Assembly: GCA_030686995.1 (NCBI GenBank)
Contig: CM060704.1
Coordinates: forward strand, 108,878,542 to 108,942,541
Source: Artemisia argyi
Taxonomy: Eukaryota > Streptophyta > Magnoliopsida > Asterales > Asteraceae
Length of the DNA: 64,000 nt
Direction: 5' to 3'
Part shown: positions 33,789 through 45,101 of the stretch, piece after piece
How positions within the stretch are numbered: the first letter of the stretch is position 1
Layout of the letters: the number at the start of each line of letters is the position of its first letter
Notes under the pieces: model-generated
The model's input: the letters and a program-made list of their open reading frames with translations, nothing else
What the model was told of the DNA's origin: nothing
Databases searched by the model: none
Made by a program: the position numbers and the translations under genes

Positions 33789-36512
33789 ATGGAGACAGAA
33801 ACAAGTAACTCAAACATTGCTGCTAAGCTTCAAAAGCTTAAGTTGAATGACTTTGAGATGTGGAGGCTAATGATTGAACAATTCTTTATGGTCCAAGACT
33901 ACACACTCTGGGAGATTATTATGGTTGGAAATTCTTTCAAACCAAGTTCTACTTCAGAGATGGTTGGTGGCAAGGAAGTAATTAAGGTCAACACTGGACC
34001 TGTTACTAATGATGAAAGACTTCAGTTGAAGAATGATCTCAAGGCAAGAGGTTTGTTGCTGATGACACTTCCCAGAGACCAAGTTCTTGCATTCAGCAAG
34101 TACAAGACTGCAAAGACTCTTTTTAATGAGATCTGTGAAGTTTTTGGTGGTAATGATTCCACCAAGAAGACTCAAAAGACCTCGCTGAAGCAGACTTATG
34201 AGAAGTTTGGTTCAACAAGTAATGAATCTCTTGATAGCATCTTCACAAGGCTACAAAAGATTGTTACTCAACTCACTGTTTTTGGGATAGAGGTGGAAAA
34301 GGAAGACCTAAATCTCAAGTTCTTAAAAAGCTTACCCTCTGAGTTTGGAACCAATGTTGCTGTGTGGGAAGATAAGCCAGATCTGGAGACCATGAAACTT
34401 AATGATTTGTACAATAACTTCAAGGTTATTGAACAAAGATTGAAGAAAGCTGGTAAAATAAGTTCAAGTTCAGGAAGTGTAGCACTCATATCATCATCTA
34501 TTGATGATAGTTCAGATGAAGAAAGTGATAGTGATGATGACAGTGCTAACATTGTTGTTTCCACTAGTAGTGGAAGTATTTCCACTGGTACCTAAAAGAG
34601 ACAGATTGCAGGGCTTAGTAATACTACTTTTTACGCCTTTATATCAAGTCAAGTGGGTGGTTCAATTCTCAATCATGAGGATTTGGATCAAATTGATGAG
34701 GATGATATGGAGGAGATGGACATTAAATGGCAAGTGGCATTACTAAGCTTAAGGACAAAGAAGTTTTGGAAGAAGACTGGTAGAAAGATCAACATCAGTG
34801 GCAATGAAACAGTAGGTTTTGACAAAAAGAAGGTGGAGTGCTATAATTGTCATAAGAAGGGGCACTTTTCCAGGGAGTGCAGGAAGCCAAGGAAGTCTGA
34901 CAATAGGTCAACTTGGTACAAGCAGGACAAGAAGAAGGAACCTACTACTGATGAGCCAAAGGGGCTATTGGCCATTGATGGAGTGAGCTTTGATTGGAGC
35001 TTTATGACCAAGGAAGAGGAAGATGATTCAGAGTCTGCAATGGTTGCTACAGAGCTTGCATTAATGGCTTTTTCTGACTCTGAGGTACAAACTATTAATG
35101 CTTGTTCTAAATCTTGTAAGGCCTTAAAAGAGTATGAGATAATTAAAGCACAATATGATGAACAACTGATAGAGTTAACTCATACTAATTATAACTTATC
35201 TAATCATAAAAGAGGCCTAGGAGTTTTAGAAACACAATTAGAGCATTATAGGGCAAATGAATCTAAGTTCAATGATGATATTGTTGTATTAAGAAGAGAC
35301 TTAGATTATCAGGTTGCTGTTAATAAGGTTCTTAGAGAAGAACTAGAAAAAGTTAAAATGGCTAGTGAGAATATTATGATTACTAAACAAACACTGGATC
35401 ACCAATCCAAGTGTATTGACAAGATTTGGGAAGCCCAAGTTGTGAACAAAGCCAAATCAGGAGTTGGATACAAAACTGTTCCACCACCTCTAAGAGGTGT
35501 TCCATCACCTCCTGGCATTGACTTAGCTCACACAGGTTTAGAAGAATTCCAGGAACCAACTATGACCTATGGACCAAAGTTTGTCAAACCAGTTGAAATT
35601 GAAAAGGTTCAGGTTGAGGTTGATGTATTTGATAGTGCTAGTGACTCATCTCTTAAAGATGAAAATTTGAATGTTTAGTCTAAGCCAAGTGTTCCTGAGA
35701 ATGTTAAAGTAGAGGTCAAAAGAAGTATTCCTGATGTAGTCAAAGAGAAGTCTAGGTCACAACCAAATTTCACTAGGCCCACTACTAGATATGCCGAGAT
35801 GTACAGAAGTAGGTCACCAACTCCTAGGGGTAATATGAGGAGTTGGAATCATGTTAAGTCTAGGCAATTTGGTAGTGACTTTGTGTTTAATAACAAACCC
35901 TGTCATATATGTGGTAGCTTTGACCATTTGGCTAATAGCTGTACCTACCACTTGGGTAGAAGGGAAGTGTTTAGGAATACTAGGGTGAATGGACATAATG
36001 CTAATAACTTAACTCACCCAAATCCACTTAGCAAGATGATTCTCAGGCCTGTTTTGCTTCATTCTGGCATTAAACCAATTTCCACTGCTAGACCAGTAGT
36101 TTCCACTGCTAGACAAGCAATTGCCACTGCCAGTAATAAAAACAAGGGTTACCCTAAGTTCCCTGTCACAAATTTTGTTAAATCTAATCAAACAGGGAAA
36201 AAGACTAATTTTGAAAAGAAAGTTAACAATAATCAGAAGTGGGTACCCAAAATCTCTAAGCCAGCAGTTTCCACTGCTAAGCCAGCAATTCCCACTGCAA
36301 GGCCAAAGGTTACCACTGGTAGGTCTGTTAACAAGAAGAGGGTAAATATGGGAAATGCTGTTAAGGCCTCAGCACGTTGGGAATGGAAACCAAAAGGAAC
36401 CATTACCTCAAACCATCCCAATGGTGTATCAATGACCTTTGATAGATACAATTATATTGATACACGAGGCAGATCCAAGTCATTTGTGGCTTGGGTCCCC
36501 AAAAGGAACTAA
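33789..36512 (+). pseudogene. E1 gag polyprotein with two zinc knuckles
   Basis: This is a single frame of 907 codons from the ATG at 33789 to the TAA at 36510. It has in-frame stops only at 34593 (TAA) and 35676 (TAG). The Copia gag core is in residues 1-230, followed by a Ser/Asp-rich acidic stretch at about 235-265. CCHC knuckle 1, CYNCHKKGHFSREC, is near residue 351. A long coiled-coil-like segment spans about 440-530. A second knuckle, CHICGSFDHLANSC, is near residue 705. The C-terminal 150 residues are basic, with repeated (V/I)(S/P/T)TA motifs encoded by GTTTCCACTGCT-like DNA. Two well-separated knuckles and the long linker make this gag much larger than most Copia gags. Confidence 0.85.
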
Positions 36513-39500
36513 TTCCTTTATTTTGTGTGCAGGGGCATTCAAAGACTACTAATGATCAAGGATACTCAGACAGTGGATGTTCCAGGCACTTGACTGGCAA
36601 TAAGTCCTATCTTTCAGACTGTCAACCTTATGATGGACAATTTGTCAGCTTTAGAGGAGGAATTGGTGGCAAAGTTTCTGGCAAAGGAACAATCAAGGCT
36701 GGAAACATTGATTTTGAAGATGTCCAGTATGTGAAAGAACTCAAGTACAACCTTTTTAGTGTGTCACAAATGTGTGACAAGAAGAATAAAGTTCTTTTCA
36801 CAGAAGATGAATGCTATATCTCATCTAAGGATTATAAGCTTCCTGATGAATGTGACATTTTGCTTAAAATCCCTAGAAAAGGTAATCTGTATAGCATTGA
36901 CATGAAGAACATAGTGGCTAATAATGATGTTACTTGCTTGCTTGCTAAAGCCACTTTTGATGAATCAATGCTTTGGCATAAAAGATTGGGTCATGTTAAT
37001 TTCAAGACCATCAACAAGATTGTGTAAGATGGACTTGTCAGAGGTTTACCAGAGAAAAGATTTGAAAATGACCAAACTTGTGTTGCCTGTCTCAAAGGAA
37101 AGCAACACAGAGCTTCATGCAAGACCAAAGCATTCAATTCTATAAATCATCCACTCTTTGTGCTGCATATGGACTTGTTTGGTCCTACTTCTGTGAGCAT
37201 CATCAATTTGAAGAAGTATTGTCTTGTTGTGACTGATGATTTCAGTAGATTCACATGGGTTTTCTTTTTAAGTACCAAGGATGAAACCACTGGCATCCTT
37301 AAGACATTCATCACTCAAGTTGAAAATCAATTTGAAAAGAAAATCAAGATCATCAGGTGTGACAATGGGACAGAGTTCAAGAATAAAGTTATGGATGATT
37401 TCTGCAGAGACAAAGGTATTAAAAGATAATTTAGTGTTGCAAGAACTCCTCAGCAAAATGGAGTTGCAGAAAGAAGAAACAGAACACTAATTGAGGCTGC
37501 TAGAACCATGTTAGCTGATTCCAAGCTTCCAGTGACTTTTTGGGCAGAAGCAGTTAACACTGCTTGTTACATTCAGAATAGGGTTTTAGTGGTCAAAACA
37601 AAGAACAAGACACCTTATGAGTTGTTCAGAGGAAGACCTCCTACTTTGGAGTTTATGATGCCTTTTGGGTGTCATGTTACCATTCTCAATACCATTGGTC
37701 ATCTGGGTAAATTTGAAGAAACGTCAGATGAAGGCTTCTTTGTTGGATACTTTATGGTTAGCAAGGCTTTTAGAGTCTATAACTTAAGAACAAAGAAGAT
37801 TGAAGAGAACTTGCATGTTCAATTTCTTGAAAATAAAGTAAACATGGCAGGTTCAGGACCAGATTGGCTATTTGATCTTGAAACATTATCAAATACAATG
37901 AATTATATACCTCTTACTTCAAGCACTGGAGACAAAGATCTTGAAGATTCAGAAGAATTCATTGATGAAGATGAAGTTTGCAAAGATGATGAAGATCAAA
38001 TTGTTATGCCACTTTGGGACTTTGGTGATAATTCTGAAAAGACAAGTGATGCAGATGGTGTGAATTTTGGTGTTCCTAAAGATATTCCTACTAGCAGTGG
38101 TAACTCAATTCCCACTGCTACACCAGAAGTTTCCACTGTAAGCCCAAATGTGGAACATACTTCTCAGGAATCACCAAGTGATGATGTAGAGATCTCAAAC
38201 ATGCCTACAACATATGATATTCCTAACACATCACAGTCTTCAATTCACAAAGTGCATCCACTTGGTAATATTATTGGTGAATTTCAATCAGGTGTGAAGA
38301 CTAGAAGACAGACAAAGAAAGATGATATTCATGGGTTCATAAGTGAAGTGTATGAGTCCAAGAAACATAGTAAGAAGAATGAGTGTTTGTTTTTCTGTTT
38401 TCTCTGACAAGTGGAGCCTAAGAATGTGTATATGGCTCTAGGAGAATCTAGCTGGGTTGAAGCTATGCAAGATGAGTTGCTGCAGTTTAAACTTCAAAAG
38501 GTTTGGGTTCTTTGTGACTTGCCTGATGGTATGAAGGTCATTGGTACTAAATGGGTTTTCAGAAACAAGAAAGATGAAAGAGGTATTGTTATCAGGAACA
38601 AAGCTAGATTGGTTGCTCAAGGATACACTCAAGAGGAGGGTATTGATTATGAAGAAGTGTTTGCTCCTGTTGCAAGGATTGAGGCTATTAGATTGTTTTT
38701 AGCCTCTGCATCATTTATGGGCTTTACAGTCTATCAAATGGATGTTAAGAGTGCCTTTCTGTATGGAACTATTGATGAGGAGGTATATGTCTCTCAACCT
38801 CTAGGCTTTGAAGATCCTCAACACCCAAATAAAGTGTATAAAGTGGTTAAGGCTCTTTATGGCTTACATCAGGCTCCAAGGAAGTGGTATGAAACCTTAG
38901 CTAATTATTTGTTGAATAATGGGTTTCATAGAGGCAAGATTGATCAAACTTTGTTCATCAAGAAAGACAAGGGTGATATCCTACTTGTGCAAGTATATGT
39001 TGATAGTATTATCTTTGGGTCTACTAAACAAGAGATGTGCAAAGAGTTTGAGAAGCTAATGAAAGATGAATTTCAAATGAATTCTATGGGAGAACTTACA
39101 TTCTTTTTGGGGCTGCAAGTACAACAGAGTAAAGAAGGCATCTTTATCAGTCAAGACAAATATGTGGCTGAGATCATTAAGAAGTTCAAGTTTTTTGATG
39201 CAAAATCTTCAAATACCCCTGCTGACAAGACCACTCACTTATTGTTGAAGAATGCTAGTAGTGCTAATGTTGATGTTCACACTTACAGATCTATGATTGG
39301 TTCTTTGATGTATCTTACTTCATCAAGGCCAGACATTATGTTTGCTGTTTGTGCTTGTGCAAGATTTCAAGTAACTCCAAAGACATCACATATGACAGCA
39401 GTGGAAAAGATTTTTAGGTACTTGAAGACTTATCCTAATCTAGGATTATGGTATCCAAGAGACTCTCCTATGGAATTGATCACATACTCAGATAGTGACT

Positions 39501-39940
39501 ACGCTGGTGCAAGTTTGGATAGAAGATCAACTACTGGAGGATGTCAATTTCTTGGATGTAGATTGGTGTCATGGCAGTGCAAGAAGCAAACTATGGTTGC
39601 TACTTCAACCACTGAAGCAGAATATGTTGCAGCTGCTAGTTGTTGTGCTCAGATCCTTTGGCTTCAGAATCAATTATTGGATTATGGGTACAATTTCATG
39701 AACACCATTATCTATATAGATAATAGTAGTACCATATGCATTAGTAAAAATCCTGTGCAACACACTAAAACTAAACATATTGAAATTAGACATCACTTTA
39801 TTAGAGATTGTTTTGAGAAAAAGCTTATTAATGTTGTCAAAATTCATACTGATGACAATTATGCTGATTTATTAACAAAAGGGCTTGATGTGGGTAGGTT
39901 TCAATACTTGGTAACAGGTATTGGAATGCTTAATCCATAA
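36491..39940 (+). pseudogene. E1 pol: protease, integrase, RT, RNase H
   Basis: Pol is in the -1 frame relative to gag and overlaps its end. One continuous frame runs to the TAA at 39938, with stops at 37025, 37427 and 38405. The protease motif SDSGCSRHLTGN is near 36570. Integrase has the LWHKRLGH...CVACLKGK zinc site and the core motifs HMDLFGP, CDNGTEF and QQNGVAERR (37165-37480). RT starts near 38410 ([28 protein letters not shown]). Its active site reads VYVDS at about 39000 where VYVDD is expected, so a catalytic Asp is lost. RNase H has SDSDYAG, STTEAEY and [12 protein letters not shown]. The enzymes would copy and integrate the element; this copy cannot. Confidence 0.9.
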
Positions 39941-40237
39941 GTCATTGATGTCTAATACTTTTTAGTGTTGCAGGATACTTTTTAGGTACTAATATTGTTT
40001 GTATGGTATGTATGGTTTTCTACTAACTTGTATGCATAGTTATCAAGTGCACAGTGGTAATTAACATACAACAGTGGAAAGATTGGTGATAATAGCAAGA
40101 ACAAAAGAGTACTTTTATTGATCATTAAAGAAGAGTACATCACAACCATCAAGAAAAACATTATCCCCATAACAGAAAACCATCACATAAGACATGAACC
40201 TACAATCTAACACCTACTCCATAGGTTTCTTTCCTTT

Positions 40238-40669
40238 TCACTCATACTGATGCTTGCCTTTGGAAATTTTCTTTCTCTTGTCATCAAAAGAGAGTTGTTT
40301 CCTTGGACAAGCAAGTCCTAGAACTTGCTTGGGAGGCCTTGGTGCTTGAGTAGGCTTGTCACCAGTTGGCCACTTCATGTTGTTTATTGCAGTTGTCAAT
40401 GCTGTGGTGAGGGCCTTTGGAAGCTCTTTGGAAAGGTTGAAGGTGGGATCATCAGAATCATCAGAGGAAGAACTGGAATAGAACTCCAAGGATGGAGCAG
40501 ATGAAGCTTCAATCTTTTTGGATGTCCTGTTGGATGCTGTGGATGTGGTTGCACTTGGTGGAAAGTAATCACTCCAACCTGTAGAATACTCCTCTGAGTT
40601 TGAACAATAGCTGATTTCCTCATCACTTGAATCATCTGAGGATATGTAGATTAAAGGAAACCAGCTCAT
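40238..40669 (-). CDS. Antisense ORF in the 3' region of E1 (unknown protein)
   Basis: This is an uninterrupted 143-codon frame on the strand opposite to gag-pol. It starts at the ATG at 40669 (MSWFPLIYISSDDSSDEE). The N-terminal third is acidic and Ser-rich, the middle has a SLEFYSSSSSDDSDDP cluster, and the C-terminus is basic (ACPRKQLSFDDKRKK). No membrane segment or known domain is seen. A TATA box (TATAAAAG, 40742-40735 minus) lies 66 bp upstream of the ATG. An AATAAA (40119-40114 minus) lies about 120 bp past the stop. The E2 copy encodes a clearly homologous protein with the same start. Against it, this stop is a point change eight codons before the shared end. The protein is unrecognised; an acidic nuclear or regulatory role is only a guess. 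Confidence 0.65.
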   Translation of the reverse strand: MSWFPLIYISSDDSSDEEISYCSNSEEYSTGWSDYFPPSATTSTASNRTSKKIEASSAPSLEFYSSSSSDDSDDPTFNLSKELPKALTTALTTAINNMKWPTGDKPTQAPRPPKQVLGLACPRKQLSFDDKRKKISKGKHQYE

Positions 40670-41584
40670 GGTGTTGATTAAGGGTTTATGTTATTGAAGA
40701 AAATTTTTGATGAGAGATAAAGGTTTTGAGCCCCCTTTTATAGGAAAAGTCAAGGTTGAATTCTAATTAATGAAGAATATTTACTCTTACCTGTTTTGGT
40801 AGGTTAGAGGAGTAAATTTGGTTCTAATCAGGTTGACTTTTGGAAGATATTTTTGAATAGTAACTTGGTTAAAAAGTTACTTTGGGTTAATTTTTATGGG
40901 TTAAGTTGAGAGTTACTTTGTGTTGCAAAATACAACCCATATCATTGGAGTTATAAGGTGTGTATCATAGACACACAACAAATGGTTATTGATTCACCAT
41001 GTCTAATCCACATAAGAATCAACTAGTCTAGAGCAAACGGCTATTGGTAAAGACTTATCAAATCCGTTTATGGTTGATAGTTTACCAAAACCTAGGTCAT
41101 CAACTGACCATACATCCAAGTGATCAAGAGTTGGCTAGTCCATAAGCAAACGGCTCATGGTAAAGACATATCAAATCCGTTGATAGCTGGTAGTTTGCTA
41201 AAAACTATGATAAGAGTAGTAATTTACATGTCTTATTCACCACTGCTCTTTGATATGTTGTGAAAATTTTACCACTGCTAATTCATTAGTTACCACTGCA
41301 AGAGTAATTTTTCCACTGATGAACTAGCCGTTACAACTATTGTGTCACTAATCCAATTTTTACTAGCCGTTGTAAAAAATAACTGTCATTCCTTATTAAT
41401 AGGGTAAAATCTTTTGTGAATTATCTACTTACTTATTATAAATTATTCTTTTTCTAAAGATAATTCTTTCTAAAGATAATTCACATTGCGCACCTCCTCA
41501 AACCCTATTAGAATAAATTGATCATCATACGACTTGCTTTTTATCTTGATTACTAACACTTTTATTCTCTTTTTCACAAATATC
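40670..41584. promoter_or_regulatory. Divergent intergenic region of E1 between antisense ORF and ORF3
   Basis: This 915-bp non-coding spacer has TATAAAAG for the antisense gene (40735-40742) at its left edge. On the right, AATAAATT at about 41513 sits where E2 has TATAAATT, before the ORF3 ATG. Inside are two imperfect direct repeats (41033-41100, 41150-41215) containing GCAAACGGCT and ATCCGTT. The AACGG/CCGTT core occurs six times in 41030-41370. Four CCACTG(C/A) motifs lie at 41240-41320. The region is conserved in layout in E2. Promoter activity is inferred. Confidence 0.5.
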
Positions 41585-44524
41585 ATGGCGATTCTAAAAT
41601 TTGTTGAAGAGCACAACCAAGTGGCCTATCTACAAAAGTCAAACGAGAAGAGTGGCCCTGTTTTTCATCAGATTGTAGATTTTCTAAACACAACTCATAT
41701 AAGGTATGCCTTAACTATTAATCCCACAATCTATGTCTCTCATATCAAACAGTTCTGGAACACTGTGGAGTCCATAACTCTTGAACAGGGAGACACACAT
41801 GAATCTGTGGATGCTCTAAGAGCCACAGTTGATGGGGTAACTATTGATGTTACTGAGTCATCCTTGAGGAGAATTCTCCAATTGGATGATCTCAATGGTA
41901 TCATCACATTACTTAATTCAGAAATTTTCACTAACATTGCTTTAATGGGGTATGATACATCTGAACAAAAAGTTACTTTCAGAAAAGGATGTTTTTGTCC
42001 CCATTGGAGATTTTTGATTCATACTCTTTTGCATTGCCTAAGTCCTAAGAAAACATCTTATGAACAATTTGCATCAACCATGGCTTATCCTTTGGTTTGT
42101 TTGGCAACTGATAGGACTTTCAATTTTTCAAAGTTCATTTTCAATAATATGAAAGGCAATGTAAAGAGTCAATATAAATTTTTGATGTATCCAAGGTTTG
42201 TGCAAGCAGTGTTAAATGAGTTTCAACTGCAACCTCACAATAGAATTTATGAACCTTCCACTCTTAAGCCAAAAGTTTTTCAAAACATGTCTAAGGCTTC
42301 AGATCTTTGGAATGGGGAGGTTCATCCACTTTTACCTCAAATGCTTGATAAAATTGCTCAAGTACAGGGTGAGGATGCACCAATCCCAGTTGCATCTCAA
42401 AACATACCCACTATTGTTGTTCCAAATATTCAACATACCCCTGCTGTAACTCACACTTATGAGAGAAGGTCTAAATAGCCAACTCCTCTCATCTCAACAT
42501 TGCATGTTGCTGTGCCTTTTGGTTTAGGAACAAGCAGTGGTGGTTCAAGGCTTAATCCTAGTCCAACTAGGGAAGAGCCTGAATCAATGCCTCATGATTC
42601 ACCTCTCCCAGCAGGTTACACAGTTGGAAGTGATGAAGGTAGTGTGCAACAAACTGAATTGATGGACATTTGTACCAAATTAGTCAAGCAGGTTCAAGCT
42701 CTGGAGAAAGATCTGGCACAGACCAAAGAACAACATGCCACAGAGCTGAATCAATTGAAGGCTGAGATTCAAAGATTACAGATTGAAGTTGAGAATCTCA
42801 AGAAGCAAAGACCTCAGGTTGTATCATCATCATCTTCACCTTCAGATGAGTTTTCTGCAAGTTCTACTAAAGTTTTGGGAGATTCATCCAAACAGGGGAG
42901 GAAAATAGATGCAGAGCTTAAGGGGAGGAGTAAAAATTTTGAAAAAGACTTTGCTGAGCTCAATGATTCTGATAATGCTAAAGCAAAAGATGATGTAGCT
43001 GAGATTGAGGGGAGGAAATTGGATTTTGATGAAGATATGGATGCTGATGCTGGTTTTAACTTTGATGATTTAGTTGGAACTGCTCAACCAATTTCCACTG
43101 AAGCAGAACATGTTTCCACTGATCAACCAATTACTACTGCAAGTGAAAAAGTTCCCACTGCTACTCAAGAAATTACCACTGCAGAGGAAGAAGCTACCAG
43201 AATAAGATCAGTTAAAGGAAAAGCTATTATGATTGCTTCAGATCAAGAGCAAACAAGAAAGATCTCTAACAAAGAACAAGCTCAGATCAACTTTGATGCA
43301 AGATTGGCAGAGCAACAACAAGCTAAAGAGGAAGAAAGAAAGAGAAAGCTTGAAGAATATGAAGTTGCTAGTTTTATGGAAGCTAAGATGTTGGATAAAC
43401 TTGAAGCTATTATGGCAGAACCTATTTAAAGTGTTTCACCAACTATTATTCATGAGAAACCTCCATTGTTCACTTATGTGCCTACAGAAGATGAGATTGA
43501 TTACTTGGTTAATAATGATCAAATAGTCAGGAAGAAGGCTATTGAATTAATTGCTAATACAACCTTGAATGAAGAACAAAGGTCTGCTCAACTTAAAGAA
43601 TTCATTCAGATGAAGAATCAGCAGGCTCTTGATGAAATCATTGGGGATGTTAGAAAAGGCCGAAAGAAACCAAGAAAACCTACTAAGGCACAGATTATTG
43701 CTGAGATGAAGACTTTTTGTTGCCATGTTGGAAATATGAAGATGGCTTAATTCAAAGGAATGTCACATGATCAAATTGAAGGTATTTACTACAGAATCAA
43801 AAGACAAGATAGTAAATTCATTACAATGGATCAAGAACCAATAACAATGAAGACAAAAAGGACTGGAGTGAGTCTTGAATCAAAAGATGCAAAGAAGTTG
43901 AAGACTCAGAAGTCATCTCAAGCAGAAGAGGGTCCTAGCAAGTTGACAGAAGAGCAAGTTACAAACATGTTGTTCATAGAGACTGATGTTCTTAATATTG
44001 AACCTCTAGAAACAAAATATCCAGTAGTTGGTTGGGAGATCTTCTCTGATAGTTTTGGTGTAGCTTGGAAGATCATCAGAACTGGAAGTGTCACAAGTAT
44101 TTGCAGAGATTTTGAAGATATTGTTAGATCTTGTGATAGAGAAGATTTGGATACTTTGTGGAGGATTGTTCAAGATCAGTCAAAGAAGGATGAACTTGTT
44201 GATGTCAAAGCTAAGGAGTTATGGGTTTACTTCAGAAGATTATATGAACCTGACCCAAGTGATAGATATTGGAGATTTGAAGCTCATGATCAAAGAACCT
44301 TGTGGAAATCCTATGATTCAAGTTCTGTGCATCATGTTTCTACTCAAGATGGAGTTGATGTCTTTATGCTGGCTGAGAAAGAATATCCATTGAGAGCTGG
44401 TGTATTGGATGTGATGAGAACTGTGAAGCTTAGGTGTTGGGAAAGAACTGAACTTATAGATGATTTGCTACAAAGGATTTATGATCAAAGTGTGAGAGCT
44501 GATAAAGAGTTAAGAAGAAGATAA
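41585..44524 (+). pseudogene. E1 ORF3: long extra sense ORF downstream of pol
   Basis: This 979-codon frame starts at the ATG at 41585 (MAILKFVEEHNQVAYLQKSN) and ends at the TAA at 44522. It has in-frame stops at 42476, 43427 and 43748. The start matches the E2 copy. Residues 1-290 form a conserved globular region (IVDFLNTTHIRYALTINPT; CFCPHWRFLIHTLLHCLSPK). Coiled coils follow at about 359-410 (LVKQVQALEKDL) and 555-615 (KEEERKRKLEEYE). The C-terminal domain spans 820-979 (LWVYFRRLYEPD; AEKEYPLRAG). I recall this protein type as a widespread hypothetical in Asteraceae, sometimes misnamed. It occupies the position of the envelope-like ORF of SIRE elements, but no signal peptide or membrane segment is visible. 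Function is unknown. Confidence 0.75.
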
Positions 44525-44603
44525 GTGTTTGGAAGAATTCCCATATCCTTATGTTTGCTGCATACTTGAGGAAACTTATTGATTTATGTATTAATCATAA
44601 GTT

Positions 44604-44612
44604 AGGGGAGGA
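44604..44612 (+). promoter_or_regulatory. Polypurine tract of E1
   Basis: AGGGGAGGA followed by T directly precedes the 3' LTR; it primes plus-strand DNA synthesis. Confidence 0.8.
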
Positions 44613-45096
44613 TTGTTGGGAATTATACTAACAGTTACCACGGCTAAGTGAAGATGTTACAACTGCAGAAGATTGTGCTTGCAGTGGAAACTCATTACCA
44701 CTGCAAGAACATATATTACCACTGCTTATTAGATAACTGTTAGGAAATGCGTCTAGATAAATATAGAATAGATCTTGTGTATATCTTATTCTATTAGCAT
44801 TATACTTATCTTGTAGAAGAGGACTCCTTGTGCTATAAAAGGAGATCCTAGGTTATCAGTTGTGATAACTCTCATATACGTTTCTAGAGCTTCAAGGTGT
44901 AACCCTAGTGATATCAAGATCACTCGTATTATTATCTTAATAATATTGGAGCTAATAGTTTGTTTACATACATTGTTCATATACAACTGTCTTACTAACA
45001 ATTAAACTTCTAAGTGTTACTAAGTAGATTCCGCATACTTAGTGATATAACTCAAAGTATCAATCTAACACAAGTTCAAGGTGTTTAGATCCATCA
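44613..45096 (+). repeat. 3' LTR of E1
   Basis: It matches 33241-33724 except at about four positions (near 44749, 44780, 44935 and 44998). TATA is at 44834-44841. TSD TGTAT follows. Confidence 0.9.
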
Positions 45097-45101
45097 TGTA
45101 T

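Larger units (their letters stand above)
33236..45101 (+). mobile_element. Copia element E1 (SIRE-like), complete, inserted in E2 gag
   Basis: Its two 483-484 bp LTRs differ at about four positions by eye. The exact duplication TGTAT occurs at 33236-33240 and 45097-45101. The sequence on either side joins into the E2 gag, matching the E1 equivalent around 36411-36470, so the insertion history is certain. The element is about 11.86 kb. It contains gag, pol, an antisense ORF, a 915-bp internal spacer and ORF3. Frames are well preserved, with in-frame stops rather than frameshifts. Confidence 0.95.

Noticed and set aside
36490..36512. Programmed -1 frameshift site at CCCCAAAAGG
   Set aside because: In the gag phase the bases do not form an XXXYYYZ heptamer, and a splice acceptor lies immediately downstream.
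41740..41937. Minus-strand ORF inside ORF3, also present in E2 (50480-50686)
   Set aside because: It overlaps the best conserved coding part of ORF3 and has no TATA box or aligned leader. Its conservation follows from the sense protein, unlike the antisense ORF in the spacer.
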